Source: CAVPLM01 sp963713545 (lineage in GTDB: Bacteria > Actinomycetota > Thermoleophilia > RBG-16-64-13). Taken from it: a stretch of 64,000 bases of DNA. The stretch spans positions 113,119 through 177,118 of the forward strand of contig CAVQME010000008.1 of assembly GCA_963713545.1 (NCBI GenBank), in the 5' to 3' direction. The notes under the pieces were generated by a model that saw only the letters and a program-made list of their open reading frames with translations, had not been told where the DNA came from and searched no databases. Positions 61,284 through 64,000 of the stretch are shown here, in pieces. The position numbers and the translations under genes were made by a program. Each line of letters begins with the position of its first letter. The stretch's first letter is position 1.

Positions 61284-64000
61284 CTATTGAGAGACCGGAA
61301 GGATCCCCAGTTCCCGGGCTCTCGCGACCGCCTCTCGCCGCCCCGCTACGCCAAGCTTCGAGTAGATGCTGAGCGTGTGACGCTTCACCGTCGCGGGAGA
61401 GATGACCAGTCGCCTGGCGATCTCCTTATTGCTGAGGCGCTCGGCCAGGAGCACCAGCACATCCAGTTCCCGGTTGGTCAACAGAGTCTCGATCAGGTAT
61501 TCCGGGGCTGGTCCTCAGAGCGGGGTGCATGCCCGGCGGAGGATGACGGTGCTCCCATGGTGAACGAGGCCATCAGTTGGTCCAGGAAGGAATCCGTGCC
61601 GCTTCGGATCCGCACGGTTTGCACAAGCGCGCGCATCCGTTCACCCATATCGGGGAAGAAGCGGATCATCCGGCCGGGCCTTGCGAGCTTCACAGCCCGG
61701 GCCAGGGAGTCAAGGGCCTCAGCATTGCGACCCTGCCGGTCGAACAACAGCGCCTGCAGGAGGAGACACTCGACCCACCTGTAGACGTTGCCGTTGAGCT
61801 CCGCAGTCGCCAGCAAACGCCGCAGCACTCCATGACAAGCCTCGGCATCGTCTTCGCTTCCGCGGAGCGCCAGTACCGAGACGGCACTGATCGGGCTGAA
61901 CTCGTAGGTGACTTGGAGAGCTGGTATCGGTCCGTCGCCGACCGCACGGAGGACGCCGCGGGCCAGCACTTCATGGGCGGAGGGCCGGCCGGAGAGCGCT
62001 TCCAAACGGGCTTCGAGCAGCTGGGTCTCGGGCAGGAGGGCGACGTCCAGGTCCGCAGCAATGGACCGGAACTTCTCCAACACCTCAATGGCCTCATCCG
62101 GCCTACCCTGCGCGTGCCACACCCAAGCCAGACCGTAGTAGCATTGCTTGACCGCCACAATGTGCGTCGCGTAAGGTTCCACACCCGCATAGTGCTCCTC
62201 GGCCAGGGCCAGGTCGTTCCTCAAGTACGCTGCCAGTCCCAGGAAGTAGTGGGCCCAGCCCGCGCTCTCGACAAGTCCCTGCTTGAGCGCCTCCTTGAGC
62301 ATCAGCTCCGCGGAGCGTTGTGCATAGTCCACCTCGCCGGTCATGAACCCCATCAGACAGAGCCCCACCATGACCCGAGGGTGGACAGACCTGTAGTCTC
62401 CGAACGAGTAATTACGGAAGGCCTCGAAGGCTTCGTCATTCCGGCCAAGGAGGTGCAGACTGCCGCCTTCGTACCAGGCGGCCGTACCGCGGGCGAGGTC
62501 GTAGTCTGGAGGAAGGTGGGCCAGCGCTTCGCGAGCATAGAAAAGACCCTTGTCGCCCATGCCCGTCCAGAAGCTGACCTCTGCCCTCAGGGCGCTGATC
62601 ACTCCTCTGAGGGCCATCTCGTCCCGGAGAGGAGGCTTCTGCTGGCCAAGCAACTGCTCGGCCCGCTCACAGTGGCGAATCGTGCCGGCCAGATCTTGCC
62701 GGATGTGCGCGAGCCAGGCCTGGAGCAGCACCAGGCGAGGACGGGTGTCGACGAGGCCGGCCTCGATCGCACCCATCCAACGCTCGAGTGCCCGCCACTC
62801 CTCGTGTTCGATGGCCGCTTTCCCATGCATCTCGACAACATCGGCCGCCGACCCGGCTGGTTCGCCCGTAGGAAGTGCATCAGCGCGTCGTCTACCATAT
62901 CGTGGTCACTCAGCCATCGGGCAGCACGCGCATCAAGAGCAGCGATGTCCTCCGGTGACCAGGTGGCGGTTAGCGAACGGCGCAAGAGGTCGCGGAACAG
63001 ATGGTGGTAGCGGAACCACTCCCCCTGATCGTCGAGCGAACGGTGAAGAGATTCGCGCCCTCCAACCACTCCAGTACCGGTCGTCCTTCGACGAAGTCAA
63101 GACCCGCTCCCCCACTACCGCTTGGCACAGGGGAGCGCATAGCCTGTCTAGTATCGAAGTCGCTGAGAGGTAGAGCCTGATTTTCGGATCCAGCCGTGTC
63201 CACAGTTCGTCCATCAGGTACTCGACGACGTAGCGGTTGTTGCCCGTGAATTCGGTGATCCCCCGCTCGATATCCTCGCTTGCTGAGGAGAGAGTGCGGC
63301 CAGATGTAGCCCGGCTATCCAGCCCTCTGTCCGCTCAAGAAGCGCCGTGAGTTCCTCCTCCGACAACGGTCGCCCGAATGCCCTCCGAAGATAATCTGCG
63401 GCCTCCTCATGGCTAAAGCGCAGGTCGGCGGTCCGTATCTCGTTCATCAGACCCCGTCCCCGCAGGGCCCCCAGCGGTAGCACGGATCGGCCCGGAAGGC
63501 GAGCAGAAGATGAAGCGACCTGGGCGCTTGCCAGATAAGAGTCTTGAGGACATCCAGGGTGTCCGGATTGCTCAGGCTCTGAGCGTCGTCCAGCACCAGG
63601 ATGAACTCGTCGAGTTCATCCAGGTCGTTCGCCAACTCCCGGCTCATCAGCTTGACCGGCGGTAGCCCCGGCCGATCAAGCAAGGCCCCTATGCGCTCGC
63701 AGGACCAGGGAAGATGGTCCGAACCGCAGCTACTATGGCTTCCACCAGCACGTCGGGGGCGTTATCACGCTCGTCCAGCGTTAGCCATGCGACCGGACGA
63801 TCTGAGCCCGACCCATTGGGCCAACAGCGTCGTCTTGCCATAGCCGGCGGGCGCGCCCAACAGCGTCAGTGGCTTCGTGATGCCGTCGTCCATGCGGGCA
63901 AGGAGACGAGGGCGCTGGAGCACCTCCGGACCCAATGGGCGGTGTCGGCGGACTTCGTCAGGAGGGTTGGAGCCGCTCTTGCACGCCGAGACTATACCCC
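61284..64000 (-). pseudogene. LAL/MalT-type LuxR transcriptional regulator, many frameshifts, 5' end at or beyond window
   Basis: Pieces in order from 64000: PRLLARMDDGITKPLTLLGAPAGYGKTTLLAQW (P-loop of the NACHT/STAND ATPase), AWLTLDERDN, ELDEFILVLDDAQSL (Walker B), LLERTEGWIAGLHLAAL, WFRYHHLFRDLLRRSL, then TPR-like repeats (61493-62870) and LTNRELDVLVLLAERLSNKEIARRLVISPATVKRHT, the LuxR DNA-binding helix-turn-helix, near 61481-61340. About eight or nine single-base shifts (near 63805, 63715, 63480, 63285, 63115, 63040, 62865 and 61505) break the frame. A ligand-responsive activator of the GRE-side genes is inferred. No start codon seen in the window. Confidence 0.82.

Noticed and set aside
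1..64000. CRISPR arrays, prophage or transposon genes
   Set aside because: No regularly spaced repeats, integrase, transposase, capsid or tail motifs were seen. The only tandem repeats are short coding or start-site repeats.

Overview
The window is high-GC bacterial DNA with purine-rich ribosome-binding sites, many secreted lipoproteins (Thr/Ser-rich linkers after the lipobox) and several gene families typical of Actinomycetota: DegV, DUF6325, the short EIRVRG family, a heliorhodopsin, DUF72 and an osmF/yehYXW-type osmolyte importer. No rRNA, tRNA, CRISPR array, transposase or phage gene is visible. My best guess is an uncultured actinobacterial lineage with some anaerobic metabolism, because an O2-sensitive glycyl radical enzyme and its activase are present. 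This is inference from gene content only.

Layout. 0-5 kb: a truncated secreted propeller-like protein, a DUF1801 protein, then a polyphosphate module (CYTH-like, Ppx/GppA, CYTH, convergent PPK2). 5-16.9 kb: a molybdopterin-fold lipoprotein, a bacterial staygreen (Mg-dechelatase-like) homologue, a saccharopine-dehydrogenase-like oxidoreductase, TfoX-N, a CotH-kinase lipoprotein, a ZIP transporter, an EamA exporter, an SDR-DUF2867 fusion, DegV, a heliorhodopsin and a mercuric-reductase-like flavoprotein. 17-21 kb: a complete osmolyte ABC importer with overlapping genes. 21-36.7 kb: a mixed housekeeping/accessory stretch (CocE-type hydrolase, PATAN protein, methyltransferases, Nudix, DUF72, a five-domain c-di-GMP protein, an ABC exporter, a NAGPA-like protein, a MoaE-like protein and a trans-sulfuration PLP enzyme). 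36.8-44.6 kb: a membrane-transport island on the + strand (HdeD-like, two K+-channel-type proteins, CPA1 antiporter, SulP).

44.7-64 kb is the most unusual part. A + strand arylsulfatase faces a long - strand series. Read in its own direction it runs: LuxR-type LAL regulator, a small EIRVRG protein, a glycyl radical enzyme (GRE), a divergent phosphofructokinase-like protein, the GRE activase, ferredoxin-NADP reductase, glucose-6-phosphate dehydrogenase, DUF6325, a Gly/Pro-repeat protein, a bile-acid:Na+-symporter-family transporter, a rhodanese, a DszB-like sulfinate desulfinase with its Cys/His/Arg catalytic residues, a ferredoxin-nitroreductase, an enoyl-CoA hydratase, gluconokinase and a small Arg-rich protein. 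The GRE has CVG at its radical cysteine, not the CVE of the known dehydratase/lyase/decarboxylase clade. GRE, desulfinase, rhodanese and sulfatase together suggest an organosulfur or aromatic catabolic locus whose substrate I cannot name.

Caution: at least ten genes, mostly between 46 and 64 kb, are interrupted by single-base indels, several in short homopolymers, while homology continues on both sides. This looks more like sequence error or very recent decay than old pseudogenes. Affected genes are annotated across their full extent.
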